DNA of 64,000 nucleotides from an uncultured Ellagibacter sp. (GCA_934663775.1 CAKUKU010000007.1:1-64000); one strand, 5' to 3'. Counted from the first letter of the stretch, positions 14,210 through 23,650 are shown. Notes: a model not told the origin generated them from the letters alone. Numbers and translations are program-made.

Positions 14210-15367
14210 CTACTCGTCAGCGGCGGCGTCGCCCATCTTCTCGAGCTCGTTCACGAAATCCGCGATGAGCGCGGTCGACTGTTCGCACACGAAGATGCGC
14301 TCGCGGTTGTCGATGGCGACCTCGCGCACGATGCCCGCCTTCACGAGCTGGTGCATCGCTTCGTTCGTGGCTCCGTAGCTCTTCCCGATGCAGCTCGCGG
14401 CGTGTCTCGTGGCGAGCTGCGGAATCGCCAAAAACAAGTCGAGCAGCTTGTCGGTCGCCGAGTTCGCCGGCACCTTAAGCCCGCATGATCTCCAGCTTTC
14501 GCGAAGTTTGCTCACCTTCGCCAGAAACATATTCGCGATCACGACTGCCATCGAGGTGTTGCGCGCGTTGTAGGCGGCCCAGCGTTCTCGGTAGAATTTG
14601 TGGTTCTCGCTGGTCAGCTCGTCGCGGCTCGCGTCTTTCAGCGTGCGGCGGTACTCCCGCTCGAGCGCCGCGCCCCAGCAGATGGGCACCACGAGGTCGT
14701 TCGCGAAAAGCCCGCGCCGAAACATCGGCATGAACGCGAACAAAAGCCCCGTACGGTCGATCATGGCGTCGAAGGGAACGATACGCTCGAAGGCATGGTG
14801 AATAACCGACGCCTGCCCCAAAGGAGAGAAGTACTCGCCGTTGCAAAACGCGCACAGCTCTTCGAGTTCACGATTGATATCCGCAGGTGGAGTGCCCTTT
14901 TTGTGGGGTAGGTAGACCTTCCTGAAGCCGTGCTCGCCGCTGCGGGAGTTGATGCCCGAAATAAGGATTTCGTTCAAGCGCACGAGCGCGTCGGGCATCA
15001 CCGCGAAGCCGGGACTTGCGGTGCGCGCGACCCATTCCAGGGCCTGCATGTAGCGCATCGCCTCGATGGCCGCGTCGTTTTGATCTTCGGGAAGCCGAAA
15101 CAGTAGGCGGCTCGCGTTAAGGCAGCGCTCGACGTCGTTACCGTACTTCCATCCCGCGACGTCGTAGGCGACGATGAGCGGCACGGGCGGCAACGAGACG
15201 TCGCGAACCATCCGGATGGCGAACACCGCATCGATTGCGAGCAGGGTGTTCTTCATGTACTCGGCATGCGGAAGCTGCGCGGCGCGCTCTGCGAACCGGA
15301 TCATCTCCGCCTCGGCCTTGAAGAAGGCCGCCTGCGTTTCCGCCGAGAAAGGCTTGCAGTAATCCAT
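14210..15367 (-). CDS. Fic family protein with degenerate active site
   Basis: The 385-residue protein has the layout of cytoplasmic Fic proteins: an N-terminal helical domain (CKPFSAETQAAFFKAEAEMI), the Fic core with GFRKVYLPHKKGTPPADINR, and a C-terminal winged helix (ATNEAMHQLVKAGIVREVAI). The catalytic motif HPFxxGNGRxGR is replaced by VPFDAMIDRTGL (residues 197-208). The catalytic histidine, GNG anion hole and final arginine are gone, while PF, R205 and G207 remain. AMP transfer should be abolished. It may be decaying or reused as a regulator or antitoxin. The ATG is followed downstream by the operon of the molybdoenzyme on the opposite strand. Confidence 0.78.
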   Translation of the reverse strand: MDYCKPFSAETQAAFFKAEAEMIRFAERAAQLPHAEYMKNTLLAIDAVFAIRMVRDVSLPPVPLIVAYDVAGWKYGNDVERCLNASRLLFRLPEDQNDAAIEAMRYMQALEWVARTASPGFAVMPDALVRLNEILISGINSRSGEHGFRKVYLPHKKGTPPADINRELEELCAFCNGEYFSPLGQASVIHHAFERIVPFDAMIDRTGLLFAFMPMFRRGLFANDLVVPICWGAALEREYRRTLKDASRDELTSENHKFYRERWAAYNARNTSMAVVIANMFLAKVSKLRESWRSCGLKVPANSATDKLLDLFLAIPQLATRHAASCIGKSYGATNEAMHQLVKAGIVREVAIDNRERIFVCEQSTALIADFVNELEKMGDAAADE

Positions 15368-15632
15368 GATTCCCCCAAATCATGCTGTCCTCCCTTAGAA
15401 ATACTATACCAGTTGGCGCGCCTGGCTGGGGCATGCTTGCCCGCAGGTGGCCGAATCGTTTTGAATTCCCAATAACCAGAAAGATAACGCCCGCAAAACG
15501 TATTCGGTTTTCCCGGAAACGAAAACACTCTGGCAAATTGCCGCCCGCGCACCGCACAATCGGCTCATAGGCCGCGCGGAGTGGGGCGCGGCAGCTCTCT
15601 TCGAGCAAGTTGTCTTAGGAGAAGGAGGGGCC

Positions 15633-18131
15633 ATGTCAAGAGATTCGTTAGTCGAGAAGTACAGCGAGCGTCACGAGGGCGTGGATTATTTCTACACCAC
15701 GTGCCACAACAACGGCTGCTGGGATGCCACATGCCTGATCAAGTGTGGAATCAAGGACGGCAAGATCGTCTCCATCGAGCCCGACGATTCCGTGAACGCG
15801 GGTATCGCGCGCGAGGACGACGACGAGAACGCCGTCCAGACCGGCATGCTGCAGTCTCGCGCGTGCCCGATGGGCCACGCCTGGCGCCAGGAGCTCTATT
15901 CTGAGAATCGCCTGCTCTACCCCATGAAGCGCGTGGGGGAGAAGGGCAGCGGACGTGGGCACTTCGAGCGCATCTCCTGGGACGAGGCGCTCGACACCAT
16001 CGCCGAGAAGATGCGCACGATGGCGAAAGAGAATCCCGACCACCCGTGGCTGTACTACTGCTACTACGTCGCGTTCGAGAGCTCGGACTTCCCGTTTGCG
16101 TCGTACATGCCGGGCACGATTACGGGGTGGGGCGATCATTCCACCTCGGGCGGCGCCGCCGCAGAAGACTTCCACCTGGGCGTTCGGCTGACGGACTGCC
16201 TGATCAAGGGCACGTCCGACGCTTACCCGGGCTTCGAGGCGCCCGACCTTCTGAACTCCAAGCTCGTGGTTTTGTGGGGATTTGACCCGATGGTCGCCTG
16301 GTTCGGTATGGTTCCTTACTATATGAAGCTCGCGCAGGAGCGCGGCACGAAGTTCATCCTCATCGACCCGGTGTACAACGTGAGCGCCGAGGTCTTAGGT
16401 GCGCAGTGGATCCCCATTCGCCCGGGTACCGACACCGCGTTCGGTTTGGCAGTGGCCCATGTCCTCTACACCGAGGACCTCTACGACCATGCCTACGTCG
16501 AGAAATGGGTCGAACCTGCGGGCTTCGAGGAGTGGCGCAAGTACATCACAGGCGAGGTCGACGGCGTCGTGCACGACCCCGAGTGGGCCGAGCCCATCAC
16601 CGGCATCCCCGCCGAGACCATCCGCGAGTTCGCGCGCTACTACGCTTCCATGAAGCCCGTGCACCTGCAGCAGATGTACGGCGTCTCCAAGCGCAACCTG
16701 GGCGATTACGCCGCCGCGGTGGCGATGCTGCTCCAGGCGATGACGGGCAACCTGTCCATCCCCGGCGGCTGCGAGGGCGGCGGCGCGTGCCTGGTCACCC
16801 AGCCGCGCATCTTCGCGCCTGTCCCTAATACGGGACAGATTCCGGGCGATGTCGTCAACCCGATCACGAACAACAACAACAAGGTCACCGAGCTCATGCA
16901 CTGCCAGAAGCTCTACGCGGCCGGCGAGATCACCGAAGACGAGTTCCGCCGCCGCATCGGCTGCCCGCCCGATAGCCCCTTGCCGTGCCTGAAGATGGCC
17001 ATCATCCCGAACAACTACATCAACAACCAGCACAACGTCTCCAAGCGCATGAAGGGCTTCGCCAACATGGAGTTCTCCTGGGGCTGGCAGTATTTCCACG
17101 ACCAGCCTTCCATGGAGTTCCTCGACATCGTCTTGCCCTCGCCCGTCATCCAGTTCGAGTCGACCGACATGCACTTCTTCGGCATCAACCGCTTCTGGGG
17201 CTCGCCGTCGGGCATGATGAACTACTTCCTGTTCGCCGGCAAGGGCGTGAACCCGCCTGGCGAGATCCGCTCGAAGGACTGGGTCTGGATGGAGCTGGCG
17301 CGCCGTCTCGGCTTCGCGGACAAGTACAACCCCAAGATGCTCGACGTCACCGACTGGCGCGACTGGGACGAGCAGGTCATCGAGCGCATCTACAAGCCCG
17401 CCTACGAGGAATGGGCGAAAGACGAGACGGGCATCTTGGCCTACAACGGCATCGAGCCCGTGCCGTGGGAAGAGTTCCAGAAGATGCCGATCGTGCGCGT
17501 GCCCGGCGAGCCCGGCGAGTGGTTCTATCCCTTCAAGAACACCGTCGAGTGGGATCGCTCGCCGTTCAAGACCCCGTCCGGCAAGATCGAGTTCGAAAGC
17601 TCCTATGTCAAGAACACCGACCTCACCAAGACGCGCTACGGCGGGAGCTACGACGCCTATCCGCGTTGGCAGCCGACCTATCAGGACGTCACCGCCAACG
17701 ACAGCTACTACCATCCCTGGACACAGAACTACCCGCTTTCGATGGTGACGCCGGTGTCGACCTACCGTCAGCATTCCGCCAACGACCAGAACCCCTGGCT
17801 TAAGGGCGACTGCTACGAGCACATGGTCCGCATGTCGCCCGCCGACGCGGCCGACCGCGGCATCAAGACGGGCGACCGGGTGCTCGTGTACAACCAGTTC
17901 GGCGAGGTCGAGATCACGGCGTACGTTTCCTCGAAGCTGCTTCCCGGCACCGTGTCCATCGCGCACGGCGAGTGGTCCAAGTTCGACAACGTCCGCAAGT
18001 CCAAGGTCATGCCCTACGGCATCGACACCGCGGGCAACTGCAACCTGCTCATCGGCGACACGCACCTGCCGCACATCGTCGGCGCGCTGCTGACGGCAGG
18101 CTTGGTTGAGATCAGAAAGGTGGGGGAATAG
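15633..18131 (+). CDS. Molybdopterin oxidoreductase, catechol-dehydroxylase-like catalytic subunit
   Basis: The 832-residue enzyme belongs to the DMSO-reductase family. Near the N-terminus, C24, C29, C34, C38 and C78 (TTCHNNGCWDATC...RACPMGHAW) fit a [4Fe-4S] site. The bis-MGD core follows (WGFDPMVAWFGMVPYY, FILIDPVYNVSAEVLG, GNLSIPGGCEGGG), and the C-terminal MGD-binding domain ends with DTAGNCNLLIGDTHLPH. No Tat signal exists, so it works in the cytoplasm. GDHSTSGGA near residue 170 is where a Mo-serine ligand is expected. The fixed partners (four-cluster ferredoxin, VOC protein, MFS importer) match the layout of cytoplasmic catechol dehydroxylases of Gordonibacter and Eggerthella. The substrate cannot be told from sequence. 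Confidence 0.82.
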   Translation: MSRDSLVEKYSERHEGVDYFYTTCHNNGCWDATCLIKCGIKDGKIVSIEPDDSVNAGIAREDDDENAVQTGMLQSRACPMGHAWRQELYSENRLLYPMKRVGEKGSGRGHFERISWDEALDTIAEKMRTMAKENPDHPWLYYCYYVAFESSDFPFASYMPGTITGWGDHSTSGGAAAEDFHLGVRLTDCLIKGTSDAYPGFEAPDLLNSKLVVLWGFDPMVAWFGMVPYYMKLAQERGTKFILIDPVYNVSAEVLGAQWIPIRPGTDTAFGLAVAHVLYTEDLYDHAYVEKWVEPAGFEEWRKYITGEVDGVVHDPEWAEPITGIPAETIREFARYYASMKPVHLQQMYGVSKRNLGDYAAAVAMLLQAMTGNLSIPGGCEGGGACLVTQPRIFAPVPNTGQIPGDVVNPITNNNNKVTELMHCQKLYAAGEITEDEFRRRIGCPPDSPLPCLKMAIIPNNYINNQHNVSKRMKGFANMEFSWGWQYFHDQPSMEFLDIVLPSPVIQFESTDMHFFGINRFWGSPSGMMNYFLFAGKGVNPPGEIRSKDWVWMELARRLGFADKYNPKMLDVTDWRDWDEQVIERIYKPAYEEWAKDETGILAYNGIEPVPWEEFQKMPIVRVPGEPGEWFYPFKNTVEWDRSPFKTPSGKIEFESSYVKNTDLTKTRYGGSYDAYPRWQPTYQDVTANDSYYHPWTQNYPLSMVTPVSTYRQHSANDQNPWLKGDCYEHMVRMSPADAADRGIKTGDRVLVYNQFGEVEITAYVSSKLLPGTVSIAHGEWSKFDNVRKSKVMPYGIDTAGNCNLLIGDTHLPHIVGALLTAGLVEIRKVGE

Positions 18132-18133
18132 CC

Positions 18134-18880
18134 ATGACCCAGTATGGATTCTTCTTTGACCAAAGCCGCTGCTACGGCTGCAAAGCATGCTCGGTCGCGT
18201 GCAAGGACTGGTACGACATCGCGCCCGGCCCCGAGAAGTGGATGAGCGTGTACATGTGGGAGAAGGGGCGCTTCCCCAATCCTTCAATCGGCATCCTCGC
18301 CTTCAACTGCGGCCACTGCGACAACCCCGTGTGCGCCGCGGCGTGCGACAACGGCGCCATCTTCAAGGAGGAAAAATACGGTGCCGTCCTTGTTGACCAG
18401 GACAAATGTAAGGGCGACCGCCATTGCTTCGAGGCTTGCCCCTACGGCGCGCCCAAGTTCGCCAGCGACGAGCCGGGCACGAAGATGAGCAAGTGCACCA
18501 TGTGCATCGACCGTCTGGAGAAAGGCCAGCTGCCCATCTGCGTGGCGTCGTGCCCCATGCGCGCCCTCGACTTCGGGCCGATCGATGAGCTTCGCGAGAA
18601 GTACGGCGACGTGAGCCAGATCGAGACCATGCCCGATGCGGGTTTGACCAGCCCGAACTGGGTCGCCAAGGCCAATCCGCCCAAGGAGCAGCTCATTCCC
18701 TACGACGCTGCGAAGGCCATCGAGCTGACGAAGCCGCGCAACAGCACCGACGACGTGTTCGAGGGCGACCTCTCAAGCGTCACCGAGTTCGAAGCCGACG
18801 TCACGTGCATCTCCGAGCTCCGCATGAAGAACGCGACCGTCGCCGAAGTCATGGCGGCGACGTCGAGCGACCAGGGTTAG
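18134..18880 (+). CDS. 4Fe-4S ferredoxin subunit (DmsB-like)
   Basis: The 248-residue protein carries four cysteine groups: CYGCKACSVAC (from residue 14), CGHCDNPVCAAAC, CKGDRHCFEAC and CTMCIDRLEKGQLPICVASC. These build four [4Fe-4S] clusters as in DmsB, NrfC and transhydroxylase small subunits. There is no signal peptide, matching the cytoplasmic catalytic subunit whose stop is two bases upstream. It passes electrons to the molybdenum site. No membrane anchor (DmsC-like) follows, so the electron donor must be soluble or encoded elsewhere. Confidence 0.9.
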   Translation: MTQYGFFFDQSRCYGCKACSVACKDWYDIAPGPEKWMSVYMWEKGRFPNPSIGILAFNCGHCDNPVCAAACDNGAIFKEEKYGAVLVDQDKCKGDRHCFEACPYGAPKFASDEPGTKMSKCTMCIDRLEKGQLPICVASCPMRALDFGPIDELREKYGDVSQIETMPDAGLTSPNWVAKANPPKEQLIPYDAAKAIELTKPRNSTDDVFEGDLSSVTEFEADVTCISELRMKNATVAEVMAATSSDQG

Positions 18881-18952
18881 TCCCCCTTAAGCAGCGGTAG
18901 GGGATGCGGGATTGCACATGCGCGACCCGCGTCCCCGACCCGCCGACCGACA

Positions 18953-18977
18953 GCCGCCCAGCTCGTTTTCGGGCGGC
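18953..18977 (+). terminator. Intercistronic hairpin (attenuator-like)
   Basis: GCCGCCC / GGGCGGC with an 11-base loop lies between the ferredoxin and VOC genes, 16 bases before the VOC start. No T-run follows the stem, so it is more likely an RNA-stability or partial-termination element that sets lower expression of the two distal genes. Confidence 0.4.
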
Positions 18978-18992
18978 GGAACGGAGTTAAAG

Positions 18993-19454
18993 ATGGAACT
19001 GACGCTCCAACACGCTGGCATTTACTGCCGCGACATCGACGAGTCGATCGCGTTCTACGAGGACGTTTTCGGCTGCAAGCTTTTGTTCCGCTCCGATGCC
19101 ATGGAGGGCGACAAGCCGCTCAAAATGGCGTGGATGCGCGGAATGGGCACCGCATTCGAGCTGCTCGAATGCGAGGACAAGGCCACCTGCGATGCGGCTG
19201 CGGGGTGCTTGAACCACTTGGCGCTTCGCGTCGCCGACATGGACGAGTTCGTCGCTTTCCTGGGCGAAAAGGGCGTAGCCATCGAGGCTGGCCCCTTCGA
19301 CCCGCCGCTTACCTTCGACCGCCCGCTCGACGCGGAGGACGGCGGCCTGTTCGCCGTGCATGGGGACGGAGGGACGCAGCTGCGCATCATGTTCTTCCGC
19401 GGCCCGGGCGGCGAGCGCTTCGAGGTTTTGCAGGACAACATCAAGCCGCTGTAG
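18993..19454 (+). CDS. VOC family protein (glyoxalase/dioxygenase fold)
   Basis: The 153-residue protein shows two beta-alpha-beta-beta-beta halves: TLQHAGIYCRDIDESIAFYE at the start and CLNHLALRVADMDEFVAFLG in the middle. Likely metal ligands are H7, E54 (FELLECE), H71 and a late acidic residue (ERFEVLQ). The start at 18993 follows CGGAGTT; the upstream ATG at 18912 is not supported. VOC proteins bind small, often aromatic, metal-chelating ligands. In this operon it might bind the catechol substrate or process an intermediate. That role is inferred from position only. Confidence 0.8.
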   Translation: MELTLQHAGIYCRDIDESIAFYEDVFGCKLLFRSDAMEGDKPLKMAWMRGMGTAFELLECEDKATCDAAAGCLNHLALRVADMDEFVAFLGEKGVAIEAGPFDPPLTFDRPLDAEDGGLFAVHGDGGTQLRIMFFRGPGGERFEVLQDNIKPL

Positions 19455-19618
19455 CCAACGGATGGGGGTCGGGTGGGTTTTCTGTCCGGCCCCGTTCGAC
19501 AAGTTTCTCGATATGCAAGAAAACCCTGTTAAATGCTGGGCTTTGAGCCGCTGCGCCCATGCGGGGCGCGGATTTCCGCTTGCCTGCCCCAGCACCTCTC
19601 AAAGAGAAGGGCGTTTCC

Positions 19619-20806
19619 ATGGATACCAAGAAGAAATACGGTAATTGGGCGCTAATCGCGATTGCCATGCTCCTGTTCGGCACGGCAATCGCGACGGTTC
19701 AGTACAAGGTCCCCGTCGTCATGGGCGACATCATGGTCAAGATGAACATGGACGCAGGGTCCGCTTCCTGGCTCATGTCGATCTTCACCTTCGTGGGCAT
19801 CGTGCTCGCGCTTCCCACGGGCGCGCTTGCGAAGAAGTTCGGGCCGAAGACCATGCTGCTCGCGGCGGCGGTCGTCGTGGCGGCGGGCTCGCTCGTTGGC
19901 GCGTTCGCGGGCAATGGCACCGTGCTGATCGTCTCCCGCGCAATCGAGGGTATCGCGTTCATCTTCGTGACTATCTGCGGTCCTCTGGCTGTGCAGAAGT
20001 ACGTCGCGCCCGACAAGATCGGCTCGGCGACGGGCATCTGGGCGCTTTGGGTGTGTCTCGGCTCCGTTTTGGGCGGCGTGCTCACCCCGACGCTCTACGC
20101 CGCCACCGGGTTCGTCGGCGTGTGGGTGATTTATGCCGCGGCCGCTGTCGTGTTCGCCGTGGTGGTTGCCGTCATCGTGAAGTTTCCCGGCGGGAAGGCG
20201 GCCGAGGCGCCTGCGCCCGAAGCTACCGAGGAGAAGGTCAGCTACGCGGAGCTGTTCAGGCCGAACATCCTTTTGTTCTTCTTCGCGTTCCTCGTCTTCA
20301 ACATGACGCTTCTGGCCGTGCTCGGCTTTGCGCCGACGTTCATGCAGCAACAGGGTGTCGACCCGACGCTCTCGGGTTTCGTGAGCACGCTGCCGATGCT
20401 GCTCGCGGTGATTTCGTCGCCTTTGTTCGGAACGCTTTCCGACAAGATGGGTCGCTGCAAGCCCCTGTACCTGGCGTCGCTTGCGGTCATGGGCCCCTGC
20501 ACGCTGATTCTGCTCACGCAAACCGGTCCTTTGATGTGGATCGGTGCCATCGTGATGGGTCTTGTCGGACTCGGCGGGCCGGTCATGTGCCTCACCTCCT
20601 ACATCAACGTGCTCGGGCGGCCTGAGCTGATGTCGATCGGCATGGGCATGCTCATGTTGGTGCAGAGCCTGGGACAATTCTTAGGTACCTGGCTTGTTCC
20701 GATTCTGCTGGGGCCCGACATGTCCGCGTGGCTGTTCGCCGGCGCCGTGATGTGCGTAATCGGTCTTATCGGCACTGTGGCGCTCGCATTCTGCAAGTTC
20801 AAGTAG
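19619..20806 (+). CDS. MFS transporter
   Basis: The 395-residue protein has about twelve membrane spans, starting WALIAIAMLLFGTAIATVQY. The motif-A loop between spans 2 and 3 is GALAKKFGPKTML, and its second-half equivalent is GTLSDKMGRCKPL. It is the last gene of the molybdoenzyme operon, followed by a terminator. Since the catalytic enzyme has no export signal, this carrier most likely imports its substrate or exports the product. The ATG at 19619 is preceded by GAGAAGG. Confidence 0.85.
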   Translation: MDTKKKYGNWALIAIAMLLFGTAIATVQYKVPVVMGDIMVKMNMDAGSASWLMSIFTFVGIVLALPTGALAKKFGPKTMLLAAAVVVAAGSLVGAFAGNGTVLIVSRAIEGIAFIFVTICGPLAVQKYVAPDKIGSATGIWALWVCLGSVLGGVLTPTLYAATGFVGVWVIYAAAAVVFAVVVAVIVKFPGGKAAEAPAPEATEEKVSYAELFRPNILLFFFAFLVFNMTLLAVLGFAPTFMQQQGVDPTLSGFVSTLPMLLAVISSPLFGTLSDKMGRCKPLYLASLAVMGPCTLILLTQTGPLMWIGAIVMGLVGLGGPVMCLTSYINVLGRPELMSIGMGMLMLVQSLGQFLGTWLVPILLGPDMSAWLFAGAVMCVIGLIGTVALAFCKFK

Positions 20807-20843
20807 GGAAGTACGTGGGCTAGAAGAGGCATTTCATTGAAGG

Positions 20844-20877
20844 CGGCCGTTGCGCGAGGTGCAGCGGCCGTCTTTTT
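20844..20877 (+). terminator. Rho-independent terminator of the molybdoenzyme operon
   Basis: CGGCCGTTGC and GCAGCGGCCG pair (one G-U) around GCGAGGT, followed by TCTTTTT. It lies 37 bases after the MFS stop. Confidence 0.8.
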
Positions 20878-20976
20878 GCGCCGGAATTGCCTTCTCGACG
20901 CGGGGCGCCTCCCAAAACATCGCCCAACCTGATTGGCCGTCGCACCCAAATGCGCAATGCCTTTCTTCCGTTGTCC

Positions 20977-20982
20977 TATAAT
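20977..20982 (+). promoter_or_regulatory. -10 box of the flavodoxin gene
   Basis: A perfect TATAAT lies 38 bases before the ATG of the flavodoxin gene. No convincing -35 is seen 17 bases upstream, which suggests an activator-dependent or weak promoter. Confidence 0.4.
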
Positions 20983-21019
20983 CGGGCGGGAAACAGCTTG
21001 GTGGAAAGGGGCTTGCGCC

Positions 21020-21532
21020 ATGGGAAACGAACGCTACTCGATCATCTTCAGCAGCAGGACGGGAAACACCGAGATGCTTGCCCGCGCGATTCGCGATGCG
21101 CTCGGGCAGGGGGCGTGCGAGCGCTTCGGGCGCGCGGAGGACGGCGATGCCCCCTCGTCGGGGCTACTTTTCGTCGGGTTTTGGACCGATCGGGGCATCG
21201 CCGACGCCGCCGCGATCGAGCTGCTCGAGGGGCTGCGCGGCAGGAGAATCTTCCTCTTCGGCACGGCGGGCTTCGGCGGGAGCGGCGCGTACTTCGATGG
21301 CATTCTCCAAAAGACGCGCGCGCATATCGACGCGAGCAACACCGTCGTCGGGGAGTTCATGTGCCAGGGGAGGATGCCCCGATCGGTGAGGGAGCGGTAC
21401 GTGAAGATGAAGGCTCAGCCCGATTGCGCCCCCAACATCGACGCGATGATCGAGAACTTCGACGCCGCGGCGACCCATCCCGACGAAGGCGATTTGGAGA
21501 AGCTCAAGCTTGCCGTGGCGCAGGTGCTCTAG
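21020..21532 (+). CDS. Flavodoxin family protein
   Basis: The 170-residue protein begins YSIIFSSRTGNTEMLARAIR, the FMN-phosphate loop (S/T-x-T-G-N-T) of flavodoxins. It continues with LLFVGFWTDRGIADAAAIEL (second FMN loop) and RRIFLFGTAGFGGSGAYFDG. The last 60 residues (MPRSVRERYVKMKAQPDCAP) form a helical extension longer than that of electron-carrier flavodoxins. It is a low-potential electron carrier or flavin reductase of unknown partner. The start at 21020 follows GGAAAGGGG; the ATG at 20933 lies before the -10 box and is rejected. Confidence 0.82.
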   Translation: MGNERYSIIFSSRTGNTEMLARAIRDALGQGACERFGRAEDGDAPSSGLLFVGFWTDRGIADAAAIELLEGLRGRRIFLFGTAGFGGSGAYFDGILQKTRAHIDASNTVVGEFMCQGRMPRSVRERYVKMKAQPDCAPNIDAMIENFDAAATHPDEGDLEKLKLAVAQVL

Positions 21533-21673
21533 GGGCGGCGCAGGCGCAGACAACATGCGATCGCTACCTTTGCGGGTTTGGCCGAGCAATCTTGCCTTTG
21601 CGCGACGGGCCGCGCCCCTGCATGTGGAAAGCGGCTACCATGGACGGCAACCGCATGCAAGAAGGAGGAGCCC

Positions 21674-23650
21674 ATGGAGGCTGGCGAAAAGCGCTACCTT
21701 GAACTGCTTTCCCGATCGTTTCCGACCGTCGCCCAGGCATCGGCCGAGATCATCAACTTGTCGGCAATCTTGAACCTGCCGAAGGCGACCGAGTTCTTCG
21801 CATCCGACATCCACGGCGAGTTCGAGGCGTTCTCGCACATCCTGCGCAACGGATCGGGCTCCATCCGCCTGAAGATCGACGACGTGTTCGGCGACACGCT
21901 GCCCGAGAGCGAGAAACGCGCGCTCGCCACGCTCATCTACTATCCGCGCGAGAAGGCGAAGCTTACGTTATCGCAGGTGGAAGACGCGAACGCCTGGTAC
22001 GCCGTCACCGTTCCGCGCCTTGTTGAGGTGTGTAAGCGCGCCGCGCGCAAGTACACGCGCTCGAAGGTCCGCCGCGCCGTGCCGCCCGAGTTCGCCTACA
22101 TCATCGACGAGCTTTTGACCGAGGACCGTCACGGTGTCGATAAGGACGCTTACTATGCCGCCATCATCGACGCGGCCGTGCGCACGGGTCGCGGCGTCGC
22201 GCTCATCGAGGCGCTCTCGACCATGATCCAGCGCCTTGCGGTCGATCGACTGCACATCGTGGGCGACATCTACGATCGCGGCCCCGAGCCCCACACCATC
22301 ATGGACACGCTCATGAGCTACCACTCGGTCGACATCCAGTGGGGCAACCACGATATCGTGTGGATGGGCGCCTCGCTCGGCCAGCGCGGTTGCATCGCGC
22401 ACGTGGTGCGCAACTGCGCGCGCTACGGCAACCTCTCCATCTTGGAAGACGCCTACGGCATTAACATCCTGCCTCTCGCTGCGTTTGCGACGAGCGTCTA
22501 CGCCGATGACCCCTGCATCGCTTTCGGGCTCAAGGGCAGCCCCGATTTGCCCCCCGCTGAGATCGCCATGAACGTGAAGATCCAAAAGGCCATGGCGATC
22601 ATTCAATTCAAGGTGGAAGGTCGGCTCATCGACGAGAACCCGGCGTTTGGTCTGGAGGATCGCAAGCTGCTCGACAAGATCGACTACGAGCGCGGCACCG
22701 TCATGCTCGACGGTGTGGAACACGAGCTCACCGACAAGGTGTTTCCCACGATCGACCCGGCTGACCCCTATCGTCTGACCCCCGAGGAGGAAGAGGTGAT
22801 GGAGCGCCTCGTCGCCGCGTTTACCGGCTGCGAGAAATTGCGCCGCCACATGCACTTCTTCCTGGAGGCGGGCAGCCTCTACAAGGTGCACAACGGCAAC
22901 CTGCTCTTCCACGCGTGCGTGCCCTTGAATCCCGACGGCAGCCTGAAGGAGGTAGAGGTCTACGGGCGCACGTACAAGGGGCGCGCGCTCTATGACGTGA
23001 TGGAGCGCTACGTGCGCGCGGCGTTCTTCAGCCACGACGCCGAGGAGCGCCGCCGCGGCCGCGATCTTCTGTGGTATATGTGGCTCGGGCAGGGCTCGCC
23101 GCTGTTCGCGAAAAGCAAGATGGCCACCTTTGAGCTTTACCTCATCGCGGACAAGGCCGCGCGCAAGGAAGTGAAGAACCCCTTCTACACGCTGATCAAC
23201 GACGAGGCCGTGGTCGCGAACATCTTCCGCGACTTCGGACTTGACCCAAAAACGTCCCACATCATCTGCGGGCACGTGCCCGTGAAGGTGAAGGACGGCG
23301 AAGATCCGGTGAAATGCGGGGGCAAGGTCATCATGATCGACGGCGGGTTCGCGAAGGCCTACCAGCCCACCACGGGAATCGCCGGTTACACGCTCATCTC
23401 GAACTCCTATGGGTTCATCTTGGCGGCGCACGAGCCGCTCGCCTCGACGCGCGCGGCGATCGAGAACGAGATCGACATCCACTCGTCGCGCCATATGGTG
23501 GAGTCGGTCGCGCGGCGCACGCGCGTGGCCGACACCGACACGGGGGTCGAGCTCAAGCGCGAGATCGCCGATCTGGAACGGCTTTTGGAGGCGTACCGCA
23601 CGGGCGAGATTCCCGAGGCAGGCGGCACGGACATGAAGCTTCGCCAGTAG
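21674..23650 (+). CDS. fbp: Fructose-1,6-bisphosphatase class III
   Basis: The 658-residue enzyme hydrolyses fructose 1,6-bisphosphate in gluconeogenesis. It is the large class III (Firmicutes-type) enzyme with a metallophosphatase core: FFASDIHGEFEAF (about residues 40-52), GDIYDRGPEPH, the GNHD metal site in VDIQWGNHDIVWMG, and later CGHVPVK and MIDGGFAKAY. Length and motif order match the family. The ATG follows GGAGGAG by 4 bases; the ATG at 21578 would add about 32 unrelated residues. It is followed after 48 bases by a cysteine desulfurase in the same direction. Confidence 0.92.
   Translation: MEAGEKRYLELLSRSFPTVAQASAEIINLSAILNLPKATEFFASDIHGEFEAFSHILRNGSGSIRLKIDDVFGDTLPESEKRALATLIYYPREKAKLTLSQVEDANAWYAVTVPRLVEVCKRAARKYTRSKVRRAVPPEFAYIIDELLTEDRHGVDKDAYYAAIIDAAVRTGRGVALIEALSTMIQRLAVDRLHIVGDIYDRGPEPHTIMDTLMSYHSVDIQWGNHDIVWMGASLGQRGCIAHVVRNCARYGNLSILEDAYGINILPLAAFATSVYADDPCIAFGLKGSPDLPPAEIAMNVKIQKAMAIIQFKVEGRLIDENPAFGLEDRKLLDKIDYERGTVMLDGVEHELTDKVFPTIDPADPYRLTPEEEEVMERLVAAFTGCEKLRRHMHFFLEAGSLYKVHNGNLLFHACVPLNPDGSLKEVEVYGRTYKGRALYDVMERYVRAAFFSHDAEERRRGRDLLWYMWLGQGSPLFAKSKMATFELYLIADKAARKEVKNPFYTLINDEAVVANIFRDFGLDPKTSHIICGHVPVKVKDGEDPVKCGGKVIMIDGGFAKAYQPTTGIAGYTLISNSYGFILAAHEPLASTRAAIENEIDIHSSRHMVESVARRTRVADTDTGVELKREIADLERLLEAYRTGEIPEAGGTDMKLRQ

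Noticed and set aside
16395..18287. A 630-residue minus-strand open frame opposite the molybdoenzyme gene
   Set aside because: It is a shadow caused by high GC at third codon positions; its translation is a His/Asp/Val-rich mix with no family features.
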